The notes under the pieces are model-generated. The model was not told the origin of the DNA. It worked only from the letters and a program-made list of their open reading frames with translations, and made no database searches. Positions 35,439-44,194 of a DNA stretch of 64,000 bases are shown one piece after another. Within the stretch, counting starts at the first letter, position 1. The number at the start of each line of letters is the position of its first letter. Position numbers and translations under genes: made by a program. Location: positions 1,178,001 to 1,242,000 of the forward strand of contig NC_015510.1 in assembly GCF_000212735.1 (NCBI RefSeq), in the 5' to 3' direction. Source of the stretch: Haliscomenobacter hydrossis DSM 1100. Its GTDB lineage: Bacteria; Bacteroidota; Bacteroidia; Chitinophagales; Saprospiraceae.

Positions 35439-36440
35439 CTATACCTCCCACCTTGCCACCGGAGTCACCTCCTGCCCCACAAATTCCCCTTTCAAATATT
35501 TATAATAACCCGTAATGCCAATCATGGCGGCATTGTCGGTACAATATTCAAATTTGGGGATATAGGTATTCCAGCCGCGTTTTAAGCCTTCCTCTTGCAG
35601 GCCGCTGCGCAGGGCCGAATTGGCCGATACCCCTCCGGCCAGGGCAATTTCCCGGATGCCCGTTTCTTCGGCGGCTTTGGTGAGTTTATGCAGCAAAATA
35701 CTTACAATTCGAGCTTGCACCGATGCACAAATATCGGCCAGATTTTCAGCGATGAAGTTGGGATTTTCGGCCACCTGTTTTTTGATGAAATACAAAATGG
35801 AGGTTTTTAAGCCACTGAAGCTGAAGTTGAGCCCCGGGATTTTGGGTTCCGGAAAAGTAAACCGCGCTTGTCCTTCCCTGGCCAGTTTATCAATGATGGG
35901 CCCAGCCGGATAATCCAGACCCAACATTTTTCCAGTTTTATCAAAAGCTTCTCCGGCGGCATCGTCGATGGTTTGTCCGATGACTTCCATCTCCAGGTAA
36001 TCGCGTACAATCAGGATTTGGGTATGCCCGCCCGATACGGTCAGACAAAGGAAGGGGAAATTGGGTTTGGTTGCTTCCGCAAAATGGGCCAGCACGTGCG
36101 CCATCATGTGGTTGACCTCGATCAAGGGCAAATTGCGGCTCAGGGCAAAACCTTTGGCAAAAGAAACGCCCACGATCAAAGACCCAATCAATCCGGGGCC
36201 GCGAGTAAAAGCCACCGCGTCGATCTCCGTTTTGCTGATGCCCGCCGCACGAATCGCCCCCTCCACCACGGGTAGAATGTTGATTTGATGCGCCCGTGAC
36301 GCTGCTTCGGGCACCACTCCACCGTACAATTGGTGGATCTCCTGATTGGCCGTTTTGTTGCTCAATACGGCTCCATCGCGTACAATGGCAGCAGACGTAT
36401 CGTCACAAGAAGACTCTATGGCTAAAATTGTAAGCGACAT
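35439..36440 (-). CDS. tsaD: tRNA N6-adenosine threonylcarbamoyltransferase
   Basis: 333 residues, the normal length. ASKHA fold: LAIESSCDDTSAAIV at the start, the metal-binding H111-x-x-x-H115 (HMMAH), SGGHTQILIV, a nucleotide-binding AGGVSANSALR and the C-terminal CTDNAAMIGITG metal-ligand Asp. It transfers the threonylcarbamoyl group made by TsaC/TsaB to A37 of ANN-decoding tRNAs. The protein is complete and shows nothing odd. It is divergent from the bactofilin gene. Confidence 0.97.
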   Translation of the reverse strand: MSLTILAIESSCDDTSAAIVRDGAVLSNKTANQEIHQLYGGVVPEAASRAHQINILPVVEGAIRAAGISKTEIDAVAFTRGPGLIGSLIVGVSFAKGFALSRNLPLIEVNHMMAHVLAHFAEATKPNFPFLCLTVSGGHTQILIVRDYLEMEVIGQTIDDAAGEAFDKTGKMLGLDYPAGPIIDKLAREGQARFTFPEPKIPGLNFSFSGLKTSILYFIKKQVAENPNFIAENLADICASVQARIVSILLHKLTKAAEETGIREIALAGGVSANSALRSGLQEEGLKRGWNTYIPKFEYCTDNAAMIGITGYYKYLKGEFVGQEVTPVARWEV

Positions 36441-36599
36441 AGGTGTATATTATTAAAAATTGGCCTTATTTTGCCATGGATAAGTGAAAGAGCATATTCA
36501 AACACGCTCTAATCATTCCCAAGAACATAGGAATACCGGGAAATTAACCTTTTTTGCTGCGGTTTTTGATCCCGGGTACATTCCTGTAAAACAAATTTT

Positions 36600-36989
36600 A
36601 TGTCTACTGCAATCAGCAAAGTCAGAAAAGAAACACCAAGCATTTCCTATTCCAACAACTCACCAAGTGACGGATTCAGCAGCTGCGTGATCGCGCAGGG
36701 CACAAAAATAGAAGGAAATTTTCAATCTGGCGAAAACGTTCGACTGGACGGTACCGTTGTGGGCGAATTTTCCTGTGACAAAAAACTGGTGGTGGGCAAA
36801 GACGGCAAGGTCGAGGGCAGCATCCGTGCCCGCGACGCCATGATCATGGGCTTCGTTAGTGGTGATGTCGAAGTGTCGGGGTTGTTGCAACTGGACAAAA
36901 CGGCCGTAGTTACCGGCAACATTACCGCTGGCAATCTTGCCATCGAGGATGGTGCCCGGTTTGATGGGTTTTGCAAAATGGCGAAATAA
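36600..36989 (+). CDS. Bactofilin (polymer-forming cytoskeletal protein)
   Basis: 129 residues. After a 40-residue polar N-terminus, the repeat GTKIEGNFQSGENVRLDGTV, GEFSCDKKLVVGKDGKVEGS, and DAMIMGFVSGDVEVSG forms the right-handed beta helix of bactofilins (DUF583). These polymerise without nucleotide and organise cell-envelope or shape functions. It is monocistronic, ended by a word-built inverted repeat. Confidence 0.93.
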   Translation: MSTAISKVRKETPSISYSNNSPSDGFSSCVIAQGTKIEGNFQSGENVRLDGTVVGEFSCDKKLVVGKDGKVEGSIRARDAMIMGFVSGDVEVSGLLQLDKTAVVTGNITAGNLAIEDGARFDGFCKMAK

Positions 36990-36995
36990 ATAAAA

Positions 36996-37117
36996 AAGTT
37001 GAGTGGGTTGAGTAGGTTTAGAAAGTTGAGGCTACCGCAAGCGGCATACACACATTCACAGCCAAACCCTTTTTTGCGGTAGCCTCAACCTCCTCAACTT
37101 CTCAACCTCCTCAACTT
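36996..37117. repeat. Inverted repeat built of AAGTTGAG/AACCTCCTC words
   Basis: Core arms 37025-37040 and 37074-37089 are a perfect 16-bp inverted repeat (GTTGAGGCTACCGCAA). The outer parts repeat related words (AGTTGAG, GGGTTGAG; CCTCAACT, CTCAACC) in different number on each side. It lies between bactofilin and DUF3822 genes. Confidence 0.7.
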
Positions 37118-37125
37118 GCACAAAA

Positions 37126-37968
37126 ATGGCTAATTTGAAATACGACATCGTTGAGGACAACTACTCGCCGCACATCTCGGCATTGTGCAAACTGTCCATT
37201 CTTTTTGGGATGGACAGTTTCAGTTATGCTGTAGTCGACAACCAGCTCAAAATCCAGGCTTATCAACATTATTCCCTGGATCGGGACGCCAATGGTGAGA
37301 TCGACTGGTCCAGCTTTTTGGCTACAGTCCAATCTCCGCGGGAGATGCTTACGCGGAATTATCGTTCGGTGCGGGCTGTTGTGGCTTCACCTGTATTTAC
37401 CTTGGTGCCCGCCCAATGGTACCGTGCCGAAGAGAAATTGACCTACCTGCAACACCTGACCACCCCCTCCGCCCAAACCATCGTGCAAGCGGATGTCATT
37501 CCCGGATACCCGATGAATGCAGTGTATGAAATCCCGAACGCGGCTCAGGCCTGGCTGAGCAACATTCAGCCGGAAGCCGAGTTTGTTCACTGTGTCTGTG
37601 CCTTGGCACCCCTGGTGCGCAGCAGATTGGAAACCCCGCACAATGTGGCAGCTTATTTTGGCCCCAATCGGGTGTTCATCTTTTATTTTCACGAAGGGCA
37701 ATTGGTTTTTTGCAATTCGTTCAGTTACCAAACCGCTCGGGATGCCTTGTATTTTTTGTTGTTGGTATTCGATCAATTCCGGCTCGGAACCGAATATACT
37801 CCCCTGTGGATCATGGGGCATTACAGCGAACAAGGGGAACTGCATCGACAAATCAAACGGTACATAAAATCCTTGCAGTACGTACCACTGCCCACGGGTT
37901 TTCGTTCTGGAACCAAGCTGAACGCCATTCCCGAGCATTTTTATGTCGACTTGGTGGCGGGGATTTAG
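37126..37968 (+). CDS. DUF3822 family protein
   Basis: 280 residues. The start YDIVEDNYSPHISALCKLSI, then SFSYAVVD and, late, QIKRYIKSLQYVPLPTGF match DUF3822, a Bacteroidota-specific family with predicted actin-like fold that is usually encoded directly before rsmD, as here. The molecular role is unknown. The gap to rsmD is 240 bp and holds an inverted repeat, so the pair is probably not tightly coupled. Confidence 0.85.
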   Translation: MANLKYDIVEDNYSPHISALCKLSILFGMDSFSYAVVDNQLKIQAYQHYSLDRDANGEIDWSSFLATVQSPREMLTRNYRSVRAVVASPVFTLVPAQWYRAEEKLTYLQHLTTPSAQTIVQADVIPGYPMNAVYEIPNAAQAWLSNIQPEAEFVHCVCALAPLVRSRLETPHNVAAYFGPNRVFIFYFHEGQLVFCNSFSYQTARDALYFLLLVFDQFRLGTEYTPLWIMGHYSEQGELHRQIKRYIKSLQYVPLPTGFRSGTKLNAIPEHFYVDLVAGI

Positions 37969-38024
37969 CACTATGTTTAATCCTTTACTACAATGAAAAA
38001 GTTTCATTTGGCTTCGCCAAATTG

Positions 38025-38159
38025 TTTTTCACCACGACGGCACGACGAAACGACGATAGCTACCGCTTTAACCCGACGCGATGCGTCGTGTCCTTGGAGC
38101 GCGTAGCGCGAAAAAACGTCGTGTCGTCGTGGTGAAAAATGAATAAGCAGCGAAGCTGC
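38025..38159. repeat. Inverted repeat plus first copy of a dispersed GC-rich module
   Basis: Arms 38025-38047 and 38117-38139 match with one mismatch (TTTTTCACCACGACG core). From about 38098 the text GCGCGTAGCGCGAAAA, CGTCG words, TCGTGGTGAA, AAGCAGCGAAGCTGC recurs at 51.0 and 56.6 kb. Confidence 0.7.
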
Positions 38160-38208
38160 GATTGCATGAATTTGAGGTTAATTATTTCGTCGATTTATTT
38201 GAAATTGT

Positions 38209-38769
38209 ATGCGGATTATTGGAGGAAAATTTAAAGGCCGGCGCTTTGACCCGCCCGCCGACAACTGGCCAACCCGCCCCACTACTGACTACGCCAAAGA
38301 AGGTTTATTCAACATCCTCAACAACAACCTGGATTTCGAAGAAACCAAAATGCTGGATTTGTTTGGTGGCACGGGCAGCCATTGCTACGAATTCATTTCC
38401 CGAGGTTGCACGGATGCCACCTACGTAGACAAACACCCGCCCGCCATCCAGTTTGTAAAAAAAACGGCGGAAACCCTCCAGATCAGTAAGTTGATCCGCA
38501 TCATCCGTTCCGATGTGTTTAAATTTATGGAAAGCTCAGGAGAGGATTACGACTACATTTTTGCCGGACCGCCATACGCCCTGGCCACCATGGATGAAAT
38601 TCCGGATAGGGTGTTTAAATACAAACTGCTGCGCCCCGAAGGCTGGTTTGTCATGGAGCACAACCCGCACCATTCCTACAAACACCACCCCAATTACCTA
38701 CAGGAAAGGCATTACGGCAAAACCATATTTAGTTTTTTTCAACACAAGAATGACGCACAAGAGGAATAA
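38209..38769 (+). CDS. rsmD: 16S rRNA (guanine(966)-N(2))-methyltransferase
   Basis: 186 residues. MRIIGGKFKGRRF, the RPTTDYAKEGLFNIL segment and motif I (MLDLFGGTGSHCYE) are typical of RsmD, which methylates G966 in the 30S subunit using SAM. Motif IV normally reads (D/N)PPY. Here it reads FAGPPYAL: a glycine stands where the catalytic-site Asp is expected. Everything else looks intact. It follows DUF3822, the usual Bacteroidota neighbour. Confidence 0.9.
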   Translation: MRIIGGKFKGRRFDPPADNWPTRPTTDYAKEGLFNILNNNLDFEETKMLDLFGGTGSHCYEFISRGCTDATYVDKHPPAIQFVKKTAETLQISKLIRIIRSDVFKFMESSGEDYDYIFAGPPYALATMDEIPDRVFKYKLLRPEGWFVMEHNPHHSYKHHPNYLQERHYGKTIFSFFQHKNDAQEE

Positions 38770-38799
38770 TGAGGTTAAATTGGGTTTTAAATCTGGACT

Positions 38800-39234
38800 A
38801 TGAAGAATCTATTGCTTTTTGCTTTTTTACTGTTCACTTCCTGGCTAGCGGCGCAGAGCAATGAGCTCAGCGGCAAGTGGGTAGGCGTGTTGACCCAGCA
38901 AGAAGGTGGTTTTCGCCAAAAATACTATTGCGAATTGGTCATCCAGCAAAAAGGCAATAAAATCACTGGTACGACTTATGTAAGTGTGGAAAAAGTCCAC
39001 GCGGAAATGGCCTTCACCGGGGAAGTGAACGGCAATGTCATTACCTTCAAGGAAAACCGCATCATCCAATATTCCAAACTTGAAGACATGGCCTGGTGCC
39101 TGAAATGGGGCAACCTCTCTTTGCGCAAAAAAGGCAGTACCTGGTTTTTGGAAGGCATGTGGGACGGTCAGTCCATTTACGGCCCCTGTATTCCGGGCAA
39201 GGTGTTCTTGCAGAAGGAGGTTCCGCGGGCGTAA
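38800..39234 (+). CDS. Small secreted beta-rich protein, unknown
   Basis: 144 residues. Signal peptide 1-19 (ending WLAA-Q), then alternating strands (LSGKWVGVLTQQEGG, CELVIQQKGNKITGTTYVS, MAFTGEVNGNVITFKENRI, WFLEGMWDGQSIYG), a pattern of small lipocalin-like or YceI-like barrels. No name can be given. It starts 30 bp after rsmD on the same strand and may be co-transcribed. Confidence 0.65.
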   Translation: MKNLLLFAFLLFTSWLAAQSNELSGKWVGVLTQQEGGFRQKYYCELVIQQKGNKITGTTYVSVEKVHAEMAFTGEVNGNVITFKENRIIQYSKLEDMAWCLKWGNLSLRKKGSTWFLEGMWDGQSIYGPCIPGKVFLQKEVPRA

Positions 39235-39282
39235 CCCCCGAACTTTCGCCCCCCCGAACCTACGAACCTTCCCATTTTTTCT

Positions 39283-39290
39283 TACATTTG
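39283..39290 (+). promoter_or_regulatory. -7 box for argS
   Basis: TACATTTG, an exact TAnnTTTG match, 29 bp before the argS ATG. Confidence 0.45.
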
Positions 39291-39319
39291 CCATTCAATT
39301 TTTTAACATACCCGGACAA

Positions 39320-41164
39320 ATGAACATTGTCAGTATCATTCAGCAAGGTGTCGTTCAGGGCGCCGCGCATTTGTACCAATTGGAAATCAGCGCGGAAGAC
39401 ATTCCCCTGAGCACGACCCGCAAAGAATTTGAAGGTGATTATACCCTGGTGGTTTTCCCATTTACCAAACACGTCAAAAAAAGTCCGGAAGCCATCGCGC
39501 AAGAACTGGGGGCTTATTTGGTGGAACAAGTGCAGTCCATCAAAGCCTTCAACGTCATCAAAGGCTTTTTGAACCTGGTGGTGGATGACGCTTACTGGCA
39601 GGCTTTTTTGCAAGACATCTACCACAACCCACAATTCGGTACCCAGGCGCCCAATGGCCGCAAGGTCATGGTGGAATATTGTTCGCCCAATACGAACAAA
39701 CCCCTGCATCTGGGGCACATCCGCAACATTTTACTCGGCTGGTCGGTGAGCAAAATTTATGAAGCCGCAGGCTACGACGTGGTGCGCGTGCAAATCATCA
39801 ACGACCGCGGCATCGCCATCTGTAAAAGTATGTTGGCCTGGCAGAAGTACGGTGAAGGTGCGACCCCCGAATCAAGTGGCATCAAGAGCGACCATTTTGT
39901 AGGGGACTACTATGTATTGTTTGAGAAAAAATTTCAGGAAGAATACAAGGCCTGGCAACAAAGCCCGGAAGCAGTAGCCCTTTTTGAAGAAAAGAAAAAA
40001 GCCGAGCAAAGCGCCGAGGAATATTTCAAAACGTTCAAGGATCAATACTTCAACCTTTACAGTACCCTGGGTAAAGAGGCACGCGAATTGCTGCTGGCCT
40101 GGGAAGCCAACGACCCGGCTACCATCGAGCTTTGGAAAAAGATGAACGGCTGGGTGTACGCGGGATTTGATTCCACTTTTGACAAACTTGGCGTACGGTT
40201 CGATAAACTGTACTACGAATCCAATACCTACCTCCTAGGGCGCGAAACCGTAGACCAGGGCCTGAATTCCGGCGTTTTTTACCGCCTGGAAGACGGCTCG
40301 GTCTGGATTGACCTGGAAGACGCCAAACTGGACAAAAAACTGGTGCTGCGCAAAGACGGCACCTCGGTATACATCACCCAGGACATCGGTACCGCTCAAG
40401 TGCGTTACCGGGATTTTGGGGCAGAAAAAATGATCTACGTCGTTGCCGACGAACAAAACTACCACTTTCAGGTGCTTTTTGAGATCATGAAACGCCTGGG
40501 CGAGCCTTATGCAGGTGGGCTTTATCACCTGTCTTACGGCATGGTGGATTTGCCCAGCGGCAAAATGAAATCGCGTGAAGGCACCGTGGTAGACGCCGAC
40601 GACCTGATCGACGAAGTGGTGAATGAAGCCTGGGAAAATAGCAAAGAGCGCGGCACCCTGGCCGACCTCAGCCCGGAAGCCCAGCAGGAGGTCATCCGCA
40701 AAATTGGGGTAGCCGCCTTGAAGTTTTTCATCGTCAAGGTCCACCCCAAAAAACGCATGATTTTTGACCCCAAAGAGTCGGTCGACTTGCAGGGCCAAAC
40801 CGGACCATACGTACAGAATGCAATCGTGCGCTGCAATTCGATGCTCAACAAGGCCGGAAACCCCGACCTCAGCGCGGCCAGCGACTACCATACCCTGGAA
40901 ACTGCCGAAAAGGACATCATTGCCCAATTGTACCAGTTCCCGGAGATCATCAAACAAGCCGCCGAAGGTTACGACCCCTCGATGGTGGCCATGTACAGCT
41001 ACGAATTGGCCAAGGCTTTTCACCGCTTTTGGCACGATTATCGCATCTTGCAGGCCGAAACTGAAGCCGCCAAAGCTTTCCGCATCCAGTTGTCAATGGC
41101 CGTACGCAATGTACTGCGGATGGGACTGGACCTGCTGGGAATTGAAACGCCGGAACGGATGTAG
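39320..41164 (+). CDS. argS: Arginyl-tRNA synthetase
   Basis: 614 residues. An N-terminal Arg-S domain (D-loop recognition) is followed by the class I signature VEYCSPNTNKPLHLGHIRN (HIGH motif as HLGH, near 128-134), the KMSKS-like loop KMKSREGTVVDADD near 415 and the DALR anticodon-binding domain at the C-terminus. It attaches arginine to tRNA-Arg. Complete. Followed by glnS after a word-built inverted repeat. Confidence 0.97.
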   Translation: MNIVSIIQQGVVQGAAHLYQLEISAEDIPLSTTRKEFEGDYTLVVFPFTKHVKKSPEAIAQELGAYLVEQVQSIKAFNVIKGFLNLVVDDAYWQAFLQDIYHNPQFGTQAPNGRKVMVEYCSPNTNKPLHLGHIRNILLGWSVSKIYEAAGYDVVRVQIINDRGIAICKSMLAWQKYGEGATPESSGIKSDHFVGDYYVLFEKKFQEEYKAWQQSPEAVALFEEKKKAEQSAEEYFKTFKDQYFNLYSTLGKEARELLLAWEANDPATIELWKKMNGWVYAGFDSTFDKLGVRFDKLYYESNTYLLGRETVDQGLNSGVFYRLEDGSVWIDLEDAKLDKKLVLRKDGTSVYITQDIGTAQVRYRDFGAEKMIYVVADEQNYHFQVLFEIMKRLGEPYAGGLYHLSYGMVDLPSGKMKSREGTVVDADDLIDEVVNEAWENSKERGTLADLSPEAQQEVIRKIGVAALKFFIVKVHPKKRMIFDPKESVDLQGQTGPYVQNAIVRCNSMLNKAGNPDLSAASDYHTLETAEKDIIAQLYQFPEIIKQAAEGYDPSMVAMYSYELAKAFHRFWHDYRILQAETEAAKAFRIQLSMAVRNVLRMGLDLLGIETPERM

Positions 41165-41165
41165 G

Positions 41166-41286
41166 GTTCGGGGGTTCGAAAGTTCGGGGGTTCGAGGGTT
41201 ATGGCCCTCCGCCCGCAAGAACCCCTCGAACCCTCGAACTACGAACCCTCGAACCCCCGAACTTTGAACCCCCGAACCCCCGAACT
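41166..41286. repeat. Inverted repeat of GGGTTCG octamer words, copy 1
   Basis: The left arm (about 41166-41200) is built of GGGGGTTCG, GAAAGTTCG, GAGGGTTCG words. The right arm carries the complementary words in reverse order, with one small indel. The loop holds CCGCCCGCAAGAACCCC. A related copy lies after glnS. Confidence 0.75.
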
Positions 41287-41303
41287 CTTTAAACCTTACT
41301 CAC

Positions 41304-42986
41304 ATGAGTGCCGACAATCCAGTGACTGAAAAAGAAGAACGTTCACTCAATTTTATTGAGCAAATCATTGAAGAAGACATTGCCAATGGCAAACACGCTG
41401 GCCGGATTCACACCCGTTTCCCGCCAGAGCCCAATGGCTATTTGCATATTGGCCACGCCAAGGCCATCACGGTTAATTATGGCATTGCCCAACGTTACCA
41501 GGGCCAGTTCAACCTGCGTTTTGACGACACCAACCCGGTGACCGAAGAAGTGGAATACGTGGACAGCATCCGGGCCGACGTACGTTGGCTGGGTGCCGAA
41601 TGGGACAATGAGTGTTTTGCTTCGGACTATTTTCCGCAGCTGTACGATTTTGCGGTGGAGTTGATCAAAAAAGGCCTGGCCTACGTGGACGATTCGACTA
41701 AGGAAGAAATCGAAGCGCAAAAAGGCAATCCTGCTGCACCGGGCACCGCAAGCCCCTACCGCCAGCGCAGCATTGCCGAGAACCTGGACTTGTTTGAACG
41801 CATGAAAAACGGAGAATTCCCCGATGGCGCTCGAGTCCTGCGCGCCAAAGGCGACATGAGTTCCTCCAACATGCACCTGCGCGACTCCATCATGTACCGC
41901 ATCAAACACGCCCATCACCACCGCACGGGCGACCAATGGTGCATTTACCCAATGTACGACTTCGCACACGGGCAAAGTGATTCCATCGAAGGCATTACCC
42001 ATTCTTTGTGTTCGCTGGAATTCATCCACCACCGCCCCTTGTACGAGTGGTACATTGAGAATCTGGGCATTTTCCCCAGTCGCCAAATCGAGTTTGCACG
42101 CATGAACGTGGCCTACCTGATCACCAGCAAGCGCAAATTGCTCAAGTTGGTAACCGAAGGTCACGTCACTGGCTGGGATGACCCCCGCATGCCCACCATT
42201 TCGGGGATGCGCCGCCGGGGCTATCCGGCCAAAGGCATCATCAACTTCTGCGAACGCGCCGGAGTGGCCAAACGCGACAACACCATCGAATACGGCTTGC
42301 TGGAATTTTCGGTGCGCGAAATATTGAATCAAACCGCCATCCGCGCCATGGCCGTGCTCGATCCCCTGAAAGTGGTGATCACCAACTACCCGGAAGGACA
42401 GGTGGAACATATGGAAATTGAAAACAACCCGGAAGATCCCAATTCGGGCACCCGTACGATTCCGTTTTCCAGGGAAATCTACATCGAACAGGAAGACTTC
42501 ATGGAAGAACCGCCCAAGAAGTTTTTTCGCCTGGCTCCCGGCGCCATGGTGCGCCTGAAAAGTGGATACATCATCCAGTGTGACGCCGTGCGCAAAGACC
42601 CCGACACCTGGGAAGTCATCGAACTGCACTGTAGCTATTTCCCCGAAAGCCGCTCCGGTTCGGATACTTCTGGCCTCAAAGCCAAAGGGGTATTGCACTG
42701 GGTATCGGCAGCACAAGCGATCGATGGCGAAGTGCGCATGTACGATAAATTGTTTACTGATCCAGAGCCCACCAACCACGAAGACCGCGATTACCTGGAG
42801 TTTGTCAATCCAGACTCGCTCAAGGTAATCCCCAACGCCAAACTGGAGCCCAGCCTGGCCAAAGTCAAAGCGGGCGACAGCTTCCAGTTCCTGCGCATGG
42901 GCTACTTCTGCGCGGATCAGGACAGCACGACGGAGAAACCGGTGTTTAACCTGACCGTGGGGTTGAAGGATGGGTATAAACCGTAA
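41304..42986 (+). CDS. glnS: Glutaminyl-tRNA synthetase
   Basis: 560 residues. PPEPNGYLHIGHAKAI contains the HIGH motif near residues 48-51. The KMSKS equivalent is TSKRKL near 275. The catalytic GlnRS core with RFDDTNP and WDDPRMPT, and the two-part beta-barrel anticodon domain follow. It charges tRNA-Gln directly, so no GatCAB-dependent route is needed. The 627-codon open frame on the opposite strand is a codon-bias shadow. Confidence 0.97.
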   Translation: MSADNPVTEKEERSLNFIEQIIEEDIANGKHAGRIHTRFPPEPNGYLHIGHAKAITVNYGIAQRYQGQFNLRFDDTNPVTEEVEYVDSIRADVRWLGAEWDNECFASDYFPQLYDFAVELIKKGLAYVDDSTKEEIEAQKGNPAAPGTASPYRQRSIAENLDLFERMKNGEFPDGARVLRAKGDMSSSNMHLRDSIMYRIKHAHHHRTGDQWCIYPMYDFAHGQSDSIEGITHSLCSLEFIHHRPLYEWYIENLGIFPSRQIEFARMNVAYLITSKRKLLKLVTEGHVTGWDDPRMPTISGMRRRGYPAKGIINFCERAGVAKRDNTIEYGLLEFSVREILNQTAIRAMAVLDPLKVVITNYPEGQVEHMEIENNPEDPNSGTRTIPFSREIYIEQEDFMEEPPKKFFRLAPGAMVRLKSGYIIQCDAVRKDPDTWEVIELHCSYFPESRSGSDTSGLKAKGVLHWVSAAQAIDGEVRMYDKLFTDPEPTNHEDRDYLEFVNPDSLKVIPNAKLEPSLAKVKAGDSFQFLRMGYFCADQDSTTEKPVFNLTVGLKDGYKP

Positions 42987-43143
42987 AGGGTTCGAGGGTT
43001 CGAGGGTTCGGGGGTTCGAGGGTTCGGGGGTTCGGGGGTTATATCCCTTCGTCCGCAAGACCTCGTGAACCCTCGAACCTTCGAACCCTCGAATGACGAA
43101 CCCCCGAACCCTCGAACGACGAACCCTCGAACCCCCGAACCCT
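42987..43143. repeat. Inverted repeat of GGGTTCG octamer words, copy 2
   Basis: The left arm (42987-43040) has seven GAGGGTTCG or GGGGGTTCG words; the right arm (about 43065-43143) has the complementary words, some with ATGACGAA or ACGACGAA interruptions, then a T tract at 43144-43152. The loop shares CCGCAAGA with copy 1. The T tract makes a terminator role for glnS likely. Confidence 0.75.
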
Positions 43144-43232
43144 ATTTTTTTTTGCACGGAACAAAAACTATCCTTAAACTTGTTTATTCTATCAGATCTA
43201 AAATCATCTCTTAAACAAAAACCCAATTAAAA

Positions 43233-43940
43233 ATGAATGACTTCCCTTTTGTAGGTGATCAAAGACAAGACGCCATTGCCGCCGAGCAAGCGCGGTTCAT
43301 GACCAAAGTATTTGGTTGGATGTCTGTTGCCTTGGCCATTACGGGCGTAGTAGCTTATTTTGTGTCCAATTCTCCACAGATATTACAATTTGTTTTTGGC
43401 AATCGCTTCATCTTTTTTGGCCTCCTCATCGGCGAATTGCTGTTGGTAGGTTACCTCTCGGCGGCGGTAATGCGCATGTCGGCTGATATGGCTACGATGG
43501 TGTTCCTGCTGTATTCCGTGTTGAATGGACTCACGCTTTCCTTTGTGTTCCTGATTTATACCAGTACGTCCATTGCGGGTACTTTCCTGATCACGGCGGG
43601 CACTTTTGCGGCGATGAGTGCCTACGGGTATTTTACCAAAAACGACCTCACCAAGGCGGGTAGCTTGCTTTTTATGGCCTTGATTGGCCTGGTGATCGCC
43701 TCGATTGTCAACATTTTCCTGCGTAGCCCCTTGATGTACTGGATCATCACCTACGCGGGCATCCTGATCTTTGTGGGATTGACGGCTTACGACACCCAGA
43801 AGATCAAAAACATGAACATCATCGGCAACGAAGGCACCGAAGAAGACCATAAAGAAGCCATCATGGGGGCACTGACCCTGTATCTGGATTTCATCAACCT
43901 GTTTATTATGCTGCTGCGTTTGTTCGGTAACCGCAAGTAA
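43233..43940 (+). CDS. Bax inhibitor-1/YccA-family membrane protein
   Basis: 235 residues with seven hydrophobic helices after a polar N-terminus (AEQARFMTKVFGWMSVALAI). The C-terminal YDTQKIKNM segment with its conserved Asp and GALTLYLDFINLFIMLLR is the BI-1 (TMBIM) signature. Bacterial members are pH-sensitive calcium leak channels or modulators of FtsH. It is monocistronic, followed by a strong terminator. Confidence 0.94.
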   Translation: MNDFPFVGDQRQDAIAAEQARFMTKVFGWMSVALAITGVVAYFVSNSPQILQFVFGNRFIFFGLLIGELLLVGYLSAAVMRMSADMATMVFLLYSVLNGLTLSFVFLIYTSTSIAGTFLITAGTFAAMSAYGYFTKNDLTKAGSLLFMALIGLVIASIVNIFLRSPLMYWIITYAGILIFVGLTAYDTQKIKNMNIIGNEGTEEDHKEAIMGALTLYLDFINLFIMLLRLFGNRK

Positions 43941-43970
43941 AGGGTGAATTGGGTTCATCCTGATGCTATA

Positions 43971-44014
43971 AAGCCACGGAAATTGTACAATTGTACAAAT
44001 TCCGTGGCTTTTTT
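43971..44014 (+). terminator. Rho-independent-like terminator after the BI-1 gene
   Basis: Arms 43971-43990 and 43991-44010 (AAGCCACGGAA...TTCCGTGGCTT) pair over 20 bp with one mismatch position and are followed by a T run. Confidence 0.8.
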
Positions 44015-44194
44015 ATGCCTATTTGCACGAAAGTATATTGTCAGAAATTATGTGTTAAAAATTAATTTGCAAATGGGAAATAATGTTTGCATTTTTATCC
44101 TATATCCATTCAAATCAATGTTAACAAGTACATTTTCACGGCATTTAGTTTGCCAGATTTGTGCATTTTGTTTTTGTTTGGATGAAACCCTTAA

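Noticed and set aside
41166-43143. GGGTTCG repeats as a CRISPR array or tRNA T-loops
   Set aside because: Words are 8-9 bp without spacers, arranged as inverted arms; no tRNA-like fold around GTTCGA.
41343-43226. A 627-codon open frame on the minus strand across glnS
   Set aside because: It is antisense to a complete glnS, has low-complexity composition and crosses the repeat after glnS; a codon-bias shadow.
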